This document shows, one piece after another, positions 42,986-55,480 of a stretch of 64,000 bases of DNA. Made by a program: the position numbers and the translations under genes. Source of the DNA: Rhodeus uyekii (Eukaryota; Chordata; Actinopteri; Cypriniformes; Acheilognathidae); the NCBI GenBank assembly GCA_037043235.1, contig JAWRVZ010000024.1, positions 3,014,501 to 3,078,500 on the forward strand, given 5' to 3'. The first letter of the stretch is position 1; every line of letters starts with the position of its first letter. A model generated the notes under the pieces. It was given only the letters and a program-made list of their open reading frames with translations. It ran no database searches and was not told where the DNA came from.

Positions 42986-45256
42986 GCATTAAGTGCATTA
43001 CTGATTATAAATTACATGACAAAAAATAAGCAAAGGTTAGTATCGTAATCCATTACACTACACATTTTGGTTACCATAATAATCAGACTACTTTTTGATT
43101 ACTTTTGACCTAGTTTATCACACTCATTTGAATCAGAAAATCTTGTGCCATATTGAAATAAAAATACAAAGAGAAATCAAATATACTCTATTCTTTGTTA
43201 TCAACAACATGAAGTGCATTAATTATTAAATTACATCAGGGTTTTCCCAGATTGGGGTTCGTGAAGGAGCTGATGGAGGTTCGTGGACAACTTTAGGTGT
43301 GAAACTTTAGATTTTATGAATTGTTAATGAATGAAACACCTAGGGCTACAGTAATGGGAGCACTACTACTACTACTGATAATAATAATATTTATTATTAG
43401 TTTATTTATTTTTGTGAAAGCACTTGATTGACTCTGATGTGAATCGGTCACTTGTTTTGCCATTTCCTCTATTGCACTTTGGTAAGTGAAGGTGATAAGA
43501 GATGGAGATGCACTGTAACTCTGTTCCTGTATATAAAGATATCAACGTAATTAATCAAGAAATGTGTACTGGTGTTTCTCAAATACATTTTAAGGCTGTA
43601 TTTCACCCTCATTACCATATTAAAGGTGCATTTACATATAAATATACAATGTGTTGACTTTTAGTTTGACTTGATATTACACAAAAATTTGTTTATTTAA
43701 AATGCTATTTCAGAGCATCAAACACAAGACCTAGACATGGTCTGAATTGGAGAGAAACTACAGGAACAGATATAGAGATATCTATATTCCAGCATTAAAA
43801 AAGACAACGAGTGCATGATTAATGATCTTACCTCTCTTTATTTCTCTTGAACCATACAGAAGAAACAGCTCCACCTTGACCGCTCTATTAAATCGAAGAG
43901 CCAAAGTTATCAATCGAGATTTGGATGGTAGGAGAGTCAGTCTTTCCACAGTGCTCCAGCTCCTCTCGGCCCTAATGGCTCTCAATACACTGCAAAGCTA
44001 GTGAGAGAGATGTTGCTTCTACATTTTTGACTGATTATGCATTTTTTTCTCTCTCTCTCTCCTTAAGCTATTCATAGAAGATAGATTCATCATTCCAATT
44101 TGTCAAGCCAGCGAAGTTTTCAATTAATTATGTTGCTGGAGAAGAGGCAGTGTGTGTATTAGGGCTCGCTGTCAGGACTCGTCTGAGGCCCCATTTACAG
44201 GACTCAAAATAAAGAGGTATCAGAGAGGTGGTTGGGCGCAGCAGTAATTAATTTGATGAATGCCTTAGCGGCGCAAATAGTGGCAGCCGCGTGTCTCTTC
44301 ATCAGCCAGCGTTGTGGCAGTTACCCTGCTCAGTGCTAATTTGAGAGGGGCTGTCTCATCCGTGTAGCGTACATCCTCGCGAGCGGGCCTATTCTTCACA
44401 TCCGGGCCGCATGTGGGGGCCTTATGTTTCCTGTCAGCTTTGTCCTTGGTGCCAAGCAACTTGCTCCACTTATTGCCCAGTTCTTTGACTTTGTGGCCTG
44501 AACAGGGTAATCGGGAGCCGCGGGATTTATGGGGCCCAGGGGTGCCGTGTCCTTTGCCGGCTCTCGTTGTCGTTCTCCCCAAAGACAGATTAGTGAGACG
44601 GGCGGTCTCAGTGTGGCAGGTGGAACCGATGAGGAGGGGGAATCTGTGCACCCCTATGCCAGAGCCGATGGCGAAACGCACCAAGCATCTTTAACACAGC
44701 GTTGATGAAGAATTATGGTGCTGTTTGCAGTGAGCAACGATGGAGTCTGCTGCTCTGCGCTGGTGTAAGCGAGAGAGGAGAGGTGAGTCTGTTCTAAAAT
44801 GATGGATCATATTATTGTGGTTAGGCAAAAGCTGGGAAGGCAGCTGTTTGAGAATGCGCGCCATCAATGTCAACAGTCACCAAAACCTCACAGAGAAATA
44901 ATTGGGCTTGTGCCACATAATTCAGGTTCAGATTTTCACAATTGAGGGGACCTCATTATAAATCAGGTCAGGCTCTGATGCAACAACATAAATCAAAGAC
45001 AGACATGACTCAAACAATTAGATAATTACCACAGCCCCATGTCACCACTGTTTTAGCAAACCACTTTGGAGGTACAGGCGCGGGGTGATAAAAATGCTCC
45101 ATAAACCCCAGCATAATTAGTCTGGATCAAATTGGAGAGAGCGACAAGGAGAAAGAGAGGTGAGATGAGATGAGAGTAACAGAGGGAATTCCTATTGGCT
45201 TGCAAGGCATATGCTTGACATAATGTTGCTTAATGCTTTAAAATGCCTTACTGAAG
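42986..45256. other. Intergenic sequence, GC-richer block at 43990-44800
   Basis: The 43990-44330 block is repeat-free and looks like a conserved non-coding element. A minus-strand open frame of 139 codons at 44265-44684 lies in the GC-rich part; it has no recognised domain and no supporting splice or promoter signal, so it is not called as a gene. The block near 45000-45160 also looks complex. The rest is AT-rich. Confidence 0.4.
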
Positions 45257-45258
45257 TA

Positions 45259-45900
45259 CAGTGGTACCTCGAGATACGAAATGAATCCGTTCCGAGGCGG
45301 CCTTCGTATAATGAGTTTTTCGTATCTTGGAACACATTTTACATGTACAATGGCTAATCCGTTCCAAGCCCTCCAAAAACACCCCATTAAATTTCATAAT
45401 AAAGCTAAATTGACCTATAAACAATGAAATAACGTAAAATGTCGAAGCTTACCTTTCGAGGGAGGCTATCTCCGAAAGTGGCGGCAGAGGAGGAGGAGGA
45501 CAAACGGCAGATAACGTACATATGTACGTACACTTAACTTTACGAAAACACATACAAAATTTAAAGTTTCGGGTGCGGAGTGGCTGAGCTAAAGCACGCC
45601 AGCACATACGTATAGAAGATGCATGATGGGAGGGATGCTGTCCAATTAGAGAGAAGGATCTCATGGCTTGGCTAGCATCAGGAACCAATGGGAGAGCAGG
45701 AGGATGGTGGCGAGTCTACTATAACTAAGATGGCGGCGTGCGGCGCGAGTTTCAAAATTGTTATGGGGCGAATCTTGGACTTTCAGAAACCTTTCGTATC
45801 TTGAAAACTTTTCGTATGTAGAGCAGTAAAAAATTTCGTCTTTGCTTTCGTAACTTGGATTTTTTGTAAGTTGAGCCTTTCGTATCTTGAGGTACTACTG
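45259..45900. mobile_element. Pogo/Tigger-like MITE, complete
   Basis: CAGTGGTACCTCGAGATACG at the left and 'cgtatcttgaggtactactg' at the right are inverted repeats. TA flanks both ends (45257-45258, 45901-45902). It is 642 bp with no transposase. Inner sequence repeats the 'cgtatcttg' word several times in inverted orientation. It contains AAGATGGCGGC, a YY1-type motif, at 45727-45737. Confidence 0.85.
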
Positions 45901-45977
45901 TACTGAATAATGTCTTTAATAATAAAGACACATAATAAAGGCAAATGATAAATATCTATCTATCTATCTTTCTCAAG

Positions 45978-46115
45978 TTAAATGGGTAGTTCACCCCAAA
46001 AATTAAATGTTGTCATCATTTACTCTGCCTCAAGTTGTTCCAAACCTGTGTGAATTTCCTTTTATGTTAAACAAAAAATGTTGGAAACCAGACCATTACA
46101 GTTAAAAATATATAC
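45978..46115 (+). repeat. Interspersed repeat fragment, second copy
   Basis: GGGTAGTTCACCCCAAAAAT and 'gtcatcatttactctgcctc' match the family of the repeat at 2140-2245. Confidence 0.55.
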
Positions 46116-48227
46116 CCCAATACACACAAAAAATAAAAATTAATTGTTTTACAACTAAATGAATGTAGACACGACAACAAATTACTTTAAAGTATGAAAG
46201 ATGGCTGAAAAAACAGGATATTCATATCTATATAGTAGAAAATTAACAAACTAATTAATAGATTTTTAAAAGATTAATTTTAAGTGAGTGCTATATGATG
46301 TCAAAAAGTAATCTAAAAGTAAAATTAAGCCAAAATGAGAATGGATAATTAAATAACCGATATTGACCGATACTGTACCGATACTGCGTTCTTAGTACAG
46401 ATTACAATGATTATAGTGAAAATATTGTGACAATTGTGATTTATAATAATGATCAAAATTGTTTCGGGGTAGATGTGAGGCAATAGCAGCCTGTTTTAAC
46501 ATATTTCACCTTTTCTTCACAGATCTATCACACTAGATCCTCCATACACATAGGTACCTCCATATTTAGGAACCTTTTCTCGATTTCACACAAACTTGGA
46601 ATGGTTTTGCGGACTTCCACTGACCCCTAGTGTTCCATAGAACTCTCCCATCTCCACTGTCTGGTCCGACTCTTCCTCCAGAAAGCCAATTATTTCCTCA
46701 TCCTGAGATTACCCCTCGTCATGGCTGCCATCTCAGATCCAGAGGCAGGGGTCCAATTGACCCCAATTGAAAGTGTCATTTTTCAGCACTGCCAAACTGC
46801 AGAGATGTTCATCCCACCCTAGACAGGGGGGCAGTGAGAGCAACAATTTCCTGCACCAACTGCACAGCTTTACGTGCATCTCCGTGTCCATACACACACG
46901 CACACACATCCTCACACTTGCTGGGACAGCATTGAGAAGGGCGGTCCTGTGCTTGTGTCAAGCTTGAGTGCAAGGAGCCTCTCAACAGCAGTCCAGAAAT
47001 CGAGGTCACAGCACTGCAGCGAACCAAGCGGAACAGATTGTTGCAGAACCTCTAGGCTTTTGCAGACACGTGTTGATCCTGGCACAGTGTGCTCTGCTTT
47101 TTTGTTCACCCTTTCCCCCTTTCTCTCTGACACACACACATACACACACACACAAGCTTCACATCTCCTCAGTCAACTCCCTTGGCTCTGGCTTTATAGA
47201 ATATGAGGAAAATCTAAACTCCTCAACCGTGGCAGTGCCCCTTAAATATCTGCTCTACAAGCACTCAACACTGCCCTCCCTTGAGGCCGCAAGAAGGATC
47301 TGCCGAAGAACACTGTATGCTAGCTCTTAGTCTACATCATCAGTCTTCATGCTAACTTTTAAAACACTCCATTAATGTCTATGATGCTCAGAGATTGCTG
47401 AAAGCTAAAGATGTAATTCTTTCCCATGACAAAAGTGTATACAAAACACACTTTTTGAAATCTGATCATTTGCATATTTAGACTCTTTTAATCGCTTTGC
47501 ATTTGACTACATTACTAATATTACATTAATATTTTAGATTACTTTTGCCCTAACTTGTTTATCATATTGAACTGAATGGGGTAATATTGTACCATATTCC
47601 TGTAAAATTACAAAGGGAAAGAAAATATATTCATTTTTTATTTGAAACAAAAAAGGATTGCAAAATAATAAAACTGTGTTTGGAAAGAAAATGATCCTCC
47701 CAATGGCCTAAGCATACATTGTTATAATGATCTACTGAGTGATAATTCAGATAATGTTTTTGTCAGAAGTTGATTTAATATGTATAACCGCTTCAACTGA
47801 TGTCTTAACGTTTAATATATTGGCACTGTTGATATCATCACGTAAGCTTGACTCCGACATCACTTGAACATCGTGACAGCCCTAATTCAACATCTTCCAA
47901 CATCTTTATGTCATCGTGAAAAACTGAAACAAATAAAATTACTGTGTGAGTGTTTTTTCTATCCAAGTCCATAACAGTTTCTACAAAACACATTGACTTG
48001 TAAATTAACATACAAAATAAACATTCCGTGTGCGCCTATTAAGAAGAAATCCAGGAGACATTAACAAACATGGATTGAACACCTCTTAGTTTGTGTGCAT
48101 GTCTTCCTGGTTCTGCTGTTCACACAGCTAGTTACATCACATGACAGCTTATTACACCACATAATGTTCACCTGAAGGTGTCGCTTTTACTAACTTATCG
48201 AGACAATTAAATCTAATTGTCTAAATC
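46116..48227. other. Intergenic sequence
   Basis: The 46520-46900 block is complex and repeat-free. CA tracts lie at 46895-46908 and about 47131-47153. No gene: the open frames in 46733-47330 follow CA repeats and show no domain. Confidence 0.45.
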
Positions 48228-48237
48228 CCCCCCCCCC

Positions 48238-48752
48238 CCAGATGACTCACAGGCAGGGATCCAATTGCTATTCTTTATTAAGAGTGGTCGTACAGGCAGA
48301 TGGTCAGGACAAATAGAGAGCATGCATAAACGGTAATCCAAGCAGGGGTCAGAAAGGCAGGCAGACAGATTCAGGTACGGTAATCCAGGCGAGTAGTCAA
48401 GACAGGCAGAAACAATCACAAACGATATTCCAGGCACAGGTTGGGGCAGGCAGAACAGAATCAGAACACGGCAAACATGCAGAATCGGTAACAGACAATC
48501 AGGACAGGCATAAACGCTCAGAATGTATGCAATGCAAAACTAGACTTTGCGGTGTGTGCATGGATGAGGGAGTCTTATATAGTCCAGGTGATAGATAACA
48601 GCTGGTGTAACAAACAGACATAAAGGAGTCCAGCTGGTGTATCAGTCCAGTGTACTGCATGATGGGAAATGTAGTGTGTAGTGTAGTGTCAGTATATGTG
48701 TGAGCTTCCTCTGGTGGCAATGGAGGGGAGCGCAGAGCTCATATTCATAACA
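48238..48752 (-). mobile_element. LTR-like retroelement fragment, antisense
   Basis: The sequence from TGACTCACAGGCAGGG to 'tattcataaca' has the texture of antisense fish gypsy LTRs: 'gtacaggcagatggtcagg' words, a 'tatatagtcc' TATA-like box in reverse context, and a CA end. A poly-C run precedes it. The flanking pentamers (CCAGA/CCTGA) differ by one base, so the duplication is only suggestive. Confidence 0.5.
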
Positions 48753-48914
48753 CCTGACTTAGTGGCTAGTCTGTGTGTGCAATTTCACAAAAGTAGAATA
48801 ATTTCTGAATGTACATAAGCAATATTCGTTTTTATTTTTAGAAAAGAACAGTTAATTGATGAAAAAGAAGAATTAGTAAAATGTAATAAATTATGAATGA
48901 TTTACTGCCATTTG

Positions 48915-49503
48915 TCACAGAACTGTCTTGTCTGTTTGTTTTCTCCCTGGTTCACTATGTGCTCTCCTGTTGTCATTGTAGTCACCAATCATCAATCACC
49001 TTGTTAGTCTTGTTACCTGATCATCCCCTGTGGAAATAATCCTTGTATTTTCCCGTAGTCATTGTCTGCTCTCGTTGCATTAATCGTCAGTGGTAAGTCG
49101 TTTTTACACGTAATAATATTTCAATATATTTTTTTTTTTTTTTTTTTTTTGCTGTATTTTCTTTCAGTTTTTCTTTCTTGCAAGGGTTGTTGTCTCTGGC
49201 ACTTGTACTGTCACTCTGACAGCTGGCGCTGATTGGCTGTCTGACCTGTGAATCATGCAAGAAGACGTGATTGGCTGTGCTGCCATGAGGGCGGGCTCTT
49301 CTCATCTCATCCAATGATCAACACCTGTAGAATCGCTTCATAAGGGACGTGCTGCTGCACAGCGGGAGAAACTGCTTTTTCTTTTTGTTCTGATTCTGAC
49401 TTGTGTTTGTTTTCTTATTGTTTGAATTTCACGCACAAGCACTGTGTACCAAGCCTGAACAGTTATGGATAATTGACGCCATGCGAGCAACATTCGAAAT
49501 GTG
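48915..49503 (+). mobile_element. LTR-like retroelement remnant, sense
   Basis: Starts TGTCACAGAACTGTC and contains CCAAT-type boxes ('gctgattggctg', 'gtgattggctg') and a 'ttcataaggg' segment. A poly-T run splits it at 49129-49150. It is interrupted on the right by the solo LTR at 49504. Assignment is tentative. Confidence 0.4.
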
Positions 49504-50343
49504 TGTCAGGTTTGAGAGAGCGAGGACTCAGAGATGCGGGTGATAGGGCTTTTAATACAAAATAAAACAAAATACAAACATAAACCACCCCGAGGGAGGG
49601 GGAAACAAGACCAGGCTAGACGGGACTAAGACTGGACTAAGACTTGACTGGATTGGACTAGACTAGACTACAGACTTGACTGGGAAAAACTCATGACAGG
49701 AACAGACATAGAATAGACAACGACGCAACACAGAACAGCAGACAAAGACGGAATATATAGGGAGGACATTGGGAAGTAAACGAGGTAAAGCAGCTGGGAA
49801 AAATCAAACTAATCACAATGAAACGAGACAGAAAGGGTAACAGACAAGACCTGAACATGTAGCCAATGCGTAGGCGCATTACTGCATGATCACATTAAAC
49901 ACAGACGACGCGCAGCTGGTGACAACCAAACTGCGCGTGACAAAAAACCCAACATGAAAGCACATGGCCGACGTAAACATGAACCACGTGCTTACACAGG
50001 ACAAGGACACGAGAGCGCGCGGTACAAGCAGAGCTTGAAACCGCGCCCACTCACATAACATAGAGCGCGTGAGAATAAGCAAAACATTTGTCTCATGTGC
50101 TCATGACAAGGACGAACACACGAGTTATGAATGCCCGAATCCCGATTCAAAACCGAAACTGAACCAGACCAAAGTATCGGTACCGGACATCATAACTCGC
50201 AAGAAAGACGTCACAGACAAGCGCACGCGGCTCGAATCCTCGACGCCGTGCGCACACACACCAAACACGAGACATTACGGTAGTGTCAGAGCTCTGCCAC
50301 AAAACCAAGAAATGACTAGACCGAATGTGGCAGAACCCTGACA
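49504..50343 (-). mobile_element. Solo LTR, 840 bp, with 5-bp duplication
   Basis: TGTCAGGTTTGAGAGAG to GGCAGAACCCTGACA, with ATGTG at 49499-49503 and 50344-50348. TG...CA borders and an exact 5-bp duplication define an LTR. Orientation is inferred from similarity in style to the other antisense LTRs. No internal region remains. Confidence 0.85.
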
Positions 50344-50348
50344 ATGTG

Positions 50349-50620
50349 AAAAAGTTAATCAATGTATGGGTGCAGGTTATATAAGGGTGCGGGTTATGCC
50401 AACGATTTTTGGCACAAAACCCCAAAACCCACGGGCTATATGGGCTTTTATGCGGGAAAATACGGTACTGAAAAGTTTTATGTTTATGTTTGTTACCAGC
50501 CCTCATGCTGAGCTTTTGTTTGGGGTTACTTATAATAAAAGGACACTGCTTCCGCCTATCCCGGACTGCAGGAAAACTGCAGTCATAGTCATAGTCCTCT
50601 TACTAAATGGTGCTGTCTGA
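50349..50620. other. Short repeat-like sequence of uncertain type
   Basis: Includes 'gcgggttatgccaacgattt' and 'cgggaaaatacggta', which look like part of a DNA-transposon MITE, but no pair of termini was found. Confidence 0.35.
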
Positions 50621-50621
50621 G

Positions 50622-51213
50622 GGCCCGTCCACATGGAGACGCGAATCATTGTATCCGCATACATTTCTTATCGGATTGGCGTTCCGTCCACACGGATCCG
50701 GCGTTTTGGGAGACTAAATCCGCTCTCTTTTGATACCGGGTCCTAAAGTGGATAGATCTGAATCCGACACCCTTGCGGTCTCGTGTGTACAGCCAATCCA
50801 TATATTTTTTGTGAACCGATGATGTCATCACATCACGTGTCGGCTGCGTCACGTAACAGCAACCGTGTTGCCAGATTGGACTGAAGATTTCCAGCCCAAC
50901 TACAGCTTAAAACCCGCCCAATTAAAAAAATACCATCCCAAAGTGCGTAGTCTTATAAATATTGAAAAATGTTGAGCGATGTTATGCATCAAAAACCATC
51001 CCACATTTTATCAACCAGCCCAATGCATTTTTTCCCAGTCGGACGTGACCAAAAGGTAACTAGCAATCTGGCAACACTGAACAGCAACAACAATGCATGC
51101 TCAAAGTCTTCTTCTCTGTGTATAGTGTATTATCTGTGGCAGAATTACAGCGCCCCATACTGGTCTGGCATATATACTACGCCGTTATCAGTAGGCTTTA
51201 GTGGTCCAGCTCA
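50622..51213. mobile_element. PIF/Harbinger-type element, right end lost
   Basis: GGGCCCGTCCACATGGAGAC opens it, and it then follows the complete element at 57371-58043 closely up to 'gctttagtgg' near 51213, where the match stops. The right inverted repeat is missing. Confidence 0.75.
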
Positions 51214-51600
51214 CCCAGACCTTCCACCATGTGAGCTCCAATGAGTCAAGCCCTCTGATCCACCCCAGCAAGACCAGTCTTTCCCCAGTCTGCTCTGGAG
51301 GAGGTGGCTATGACAGTTATGGCGGCTGCACACTGCTACTGTGCTGCTCTATACACACAGTCTCTCCATTGTCTCACACCCCAGTGCTCCGCCCCTAAGC
51401 CAACTCTGAGCCAACTGAGCCCTGAGCCAACTCCAGCCTGAAACCTGTCAGCTCCTCCCAAGAAAGTCTTGGGGGCGGGGGGGGGCATACACCACTGGAC
51501 ACGGTGGCCAAAGTGGGTGAGGCCACAGAGGCTGAGCCACCCTGGGCCCCCGAACGGCTTGGTGGTCCCTAGCCTGATCCCCTGTCCCCGGGACATAGTT
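51214..51600. other. Possible degraded retroelement coding sequence
   Basis: Proline- and GC-rich sequence ('ccagctcacccagacc', 'ggaggaggtggctatgacag') that resembles part of a fish retroelement. No intact frame or borders. It begins exactly where the Harbinger copy breaks off. Confidence 0.3.
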
Positions 51601-53020
51601 TTATTTTAAAACTTAATATAATCTAACAACAAGTACTTAGTTTTGGGATTTTGAATTTGTAATCCAGATTCAGTAACTACCCAACACTGTGTGTGTATAT
51701 ACACATAAAAAAAAATTTTTTCAGTGGTTGAGTTCTTGTCATGTGTGACTTTCCCACTCCTAATCAATCCACATTTTCTGCAATAAGCTACATCAGCACA
51801 GCTGTCACTTCGGCTCGGGTCAGGCGTTTTGTCAAAGCCATAGGTTTCAAAAGTGTTTGTCTCATTAGATCATTGTCAGCAAAGCCTCTTTAAATAGATA
51901 TTAAAGTCACGTCTACATAAGTCCCATCTGTCGTGGTCAGAGCTGTGGAGTAGACCGGCAATGTTTTAGGGCACAATTGATCTTTTAATAATGTCATGAC
52001 CATCTTGTGACCTGTCGAATATTTGTCAGCTATATTTGTCATCGTGGAGTAAATGGGGGCTTTCAGATCTTTTGTAAATGTGGCAAAGTGTCAGGTGATG
52101 CGAGATGGACACAAGTTCTCGTCTTTCTTCACTTATTTACCTTTAAAAAAAGTTATTAGACGCGATATCACTTGTGGCATCCTGTCATTGTTGTCATTTT
52201 GCATGAGAGCCAAAGTGGTGAGTTGTGAACACTGTGACAGCAGATTGACCCAGGCTGCTGTTCACTTGATTGATATCTGTGCAGACAATGATCGTTCTGA
52301 GCTTTTTTATTCTCCCCCTTGTGCTGTGCTAGTTGGTCAGAGAAGGAATTGTTGGTTGGGGGAGGGCAGATATGGAGGAAAATGTCACACCAGGGAAGTC
52401 AGCGAGGCGTAAAGCCCTGCATGGGCAAACGGGGGTCAGTGACTTCTTTTTGCCCTCTCTGTGCCCTAGGTAAAATGATCTAAGTGATTCTGGAGCTCTG
52501 CCACCGAGCCGCTGAGCGAGAGACAGGCAGAGTGTGAGGACAAAGGCATGCAGAGAGAGACAGAAATTAGCATGGATAACAAACAACCACCTTTAAATAT
52601 TCTGGGTTCAATACAAGTCAACAGCACTTGTGGCATAGTATTGATTGCCACAAAAATGTCCACTTGTCGCTCTTTAAAAATAAAAATAAAATCTGGCTTA
52701 CAGTGAGGCGCTTTTTAATGCAGAGTCAAGATGTAAACGTATAGTCATTTTATCTATTTAGTAAATGTTTCATTAAATAAATGTTATGCTTAAACGCCAG
52801 CCCTCCACAATCATCTGCAAACGGAAACAAAAAAGTCACAATATGGAGAAAGAAAGAAAACAATATTTTCGGTTCATCGCAACTTATAAAATAAAATATT
52901 CTCTAACTATAGCTACAAGACGTAAACTATGAGTGCTATGTGTAAACACTTTTTCTGTTAAATAAATATTAAAAAATATATATTATCTTCATATTACTGG
53001 TTTTAAATGTACTTATATTT
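51601..53020. other. Intergenic sequence
   Basis: The 52030-52330 block is complex and repeat-free, possibly a conserved non-coding element. AT-rich afterwards. No gene seen. Confidence 0.45.
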
Positions 53021-53025
53021 GTAAG

Positions 53026-53497
53026 TGTTACCCTTAGTCTTGTTTGTTGTATCACCTGTGCACTTCCTGTGTGTAAGGTCATTTGTCTGTCGTGTCAATG
53101 TTTCACTTCCTGTGTGTAAGGTTAGTTGTTACTTCCTGTCAGGTGTGTGATGTTTCGCTTCTGGGTCCCTTTTGTGTATCTTCCTGTGCCCTTCCTGCAC
53201 CTGTCTTGTCAATCACTTTCATCGTTAGTCTTCCCAGATGTTCGTCATTCCCTTTTGTATAAAACCCTCTTGTGTTTCCTTGAAGTAATGTAGTTATGAT
53301 CAAGTGTGTAGATGTCCTGTCTGTCGTTCTGAGTTCTCCAGTGTTATGTTTAGTTCAGTTTATGCACAGGTGTGTTTCTTTGATTTTGCATTTAAAGTCT
53401 TTAGTTTCTGTTTATTAATAAAAGTAAGTTTAAGTTCGGAACCTGCTGCTCCTCGTCTTTGTTTCTCCGGATTGCCCACAGTCCTCGTTTCGTAACA
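53026..53497 (+). mobile_element. Solo LTR, 472 bp, with 5-bp duplication
   Basis: TGTTACCCTTAGTC to CGTTTCGTAACA, flanked by GTAAG at 53021-53025 and 53498-53502. It has a promoter-like GTATAAAACC at about 53255 and an AATAAA-type polyadenylation signal near 53417, both in the plus orientation as expected for an LTR. It is the intact relative of the split LTR at 21113-25958. Confidence 0.9.
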
Positions 53498-53502
53498 GTA
53501 AG

Positions 53503-55164
53503 TGCCTCACTGTAACCTCAATTTTTGTTTGTTTGTTTCATAAAAACATTTTTGGGGGGGTAATTAAAATAATGCAAAAAAAAAATAGTTTAAGGTCTAT
53601 GTTTAAAAAATGAATAAATCCATTTTAATTACTGCATAAATTTAATTAAGCACCGAAAAATGCCCTAAAAATACAAATTATCAAATAAAAAACATTGATC
53701 TAAAATATAGTACATTAATTTCATTGAAATATATTTATTTAAACTATGCAAAGAGCAGCAGAGGGTTAAGACAAAAATGTGGAATTCATGAAATCATCAA
53801 TAGCAACAGTTTAAATGTGTAAGTCTATATGGAAATGCATTCAAACAGCTTTCAGGATGATTAACATTTAGCTCACACGATACAGCGCGCACAGTTGGGA
53901 TTAATTCAGAGGGAGAGGATCCTTTTTAACTGAACCATTCGGCTTTTATGGTGTGTCCTCTGCCATAAAAGACACAGATGTGTTTCTTCATTTCCAGTGA
54001 AATGACTTAAAGTCCCTGATGATGAGGCAGGGGGAAAGGTTAAAATTACATTGTTCTGGTAAATTACACTCGGAGAAATGGCTGCAAGGCAAGAGATATA
54101 TCAGAGAATGGAGCCAAATGCAGATGGAGGTCCTGTGTGGTTTAGCCTGGCTGCTGGATGCGTTTGAGCTGCCGGTGTTTGATGATTGCGATCGGCGTTA
54201 ATTAAATGTGCTAATATTGCCCTTACTCCGTGTTTGTCCCCTCTCATTTAGAGCAACCAGGTTTGAAAAATGCTTTTCTTTTCCCTCTCCCCTCCCGCTC
54301 CTCGTTGGATGGCGATTCTAAAACAATTCCAAAATGTGTATGTTCATTGTTAGATACATTTAATCATTTTTAACGTTCGCTGTGATCTTGAGGTAGAGAG
54401 ATGGAGAAAAACAAACGAAAAGAAATAAAGAGGGAGGGAGGGTGTGTGTGTGTGAGAGAGAGATAGCAAGTTCCGTGGCAAGCTCGTCACAGCGCAGGGT
54501 AATAAGGTCAATGCGAAAAACAACCCAGGGGCACATTTCCCAGTAAATGTGTGGAGCAGAAGCACACACACACACACACACACACACTCACATACACATA
54601 CACATACACAAAACATCGTACCAGCCTTATGCTGCAGAATCCAAACCCATCGAGTCAATTGCCAGAAAACATGACATGACCTTTCAGATTCACTGAGCAT
54701 CAAGCGTGAGCGGGACTGGCGTGCTTTCCATCTCACCGCACCCCATGCCTCTTCCGCCCACCCTGCAACCCCCAGGGCCCTCGACTCACCACAAATAATT
54801 ACTCTCCATCCAGTCCACTCTCTGCAAGGCATGGCCAAAAAAACTTGATTCTACACTTGACCCATCCGTGTGTCCATTTACTATAGGCAAATTTGAACAT
54901 ATTCAGCATATATATAAGATGCATATGTAATTTCTTGCAAATGATATTATGAAACAATATCAGTACTGTAATGGTTTTAGTCTTTACATTGTTGTATCAA
55001 TGCGGACACAGCATTTATATATAAATTATATACAGTAAATATTAAATATTACATAAAATAACATTTTGATTCACTACTACTTTGAAATACTATTGCATTA
55101 TTGCATTGCAAGTGCTATTATTTAAATCATTATTTTTCTATTTTTACCATTTTATATATATATA
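53503..55164. other. Intergenic sequence with a non-repetitive block at 53990-54250
   Basis: 53503-53760 is AT-rich. 53990-54250 has the composition of a conserved non-coding element (ends 'gatcggcgttaattaaatg'). A TG/GA tract lies at 54442-54464 and a CA tract at 54564-54587. No gene. Confidence 0.4.
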
Positions 55165-55432
<268 letters not shown>

Positions 55433-55433
55433 A

Positions 55434-55480
<47 letters not shown>

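Noticed and set aside
46733..47330. Cluster of overlapping 60-120-codon open frames
   Set aside because: They overlap on both strands, include CA-repeat translations and share no known domain.
52053..52412. 119-codon plus-strand open frame
   Set aside because: No recognised domain or splice context; the block looks non-coding and the frame is compatible with chance.
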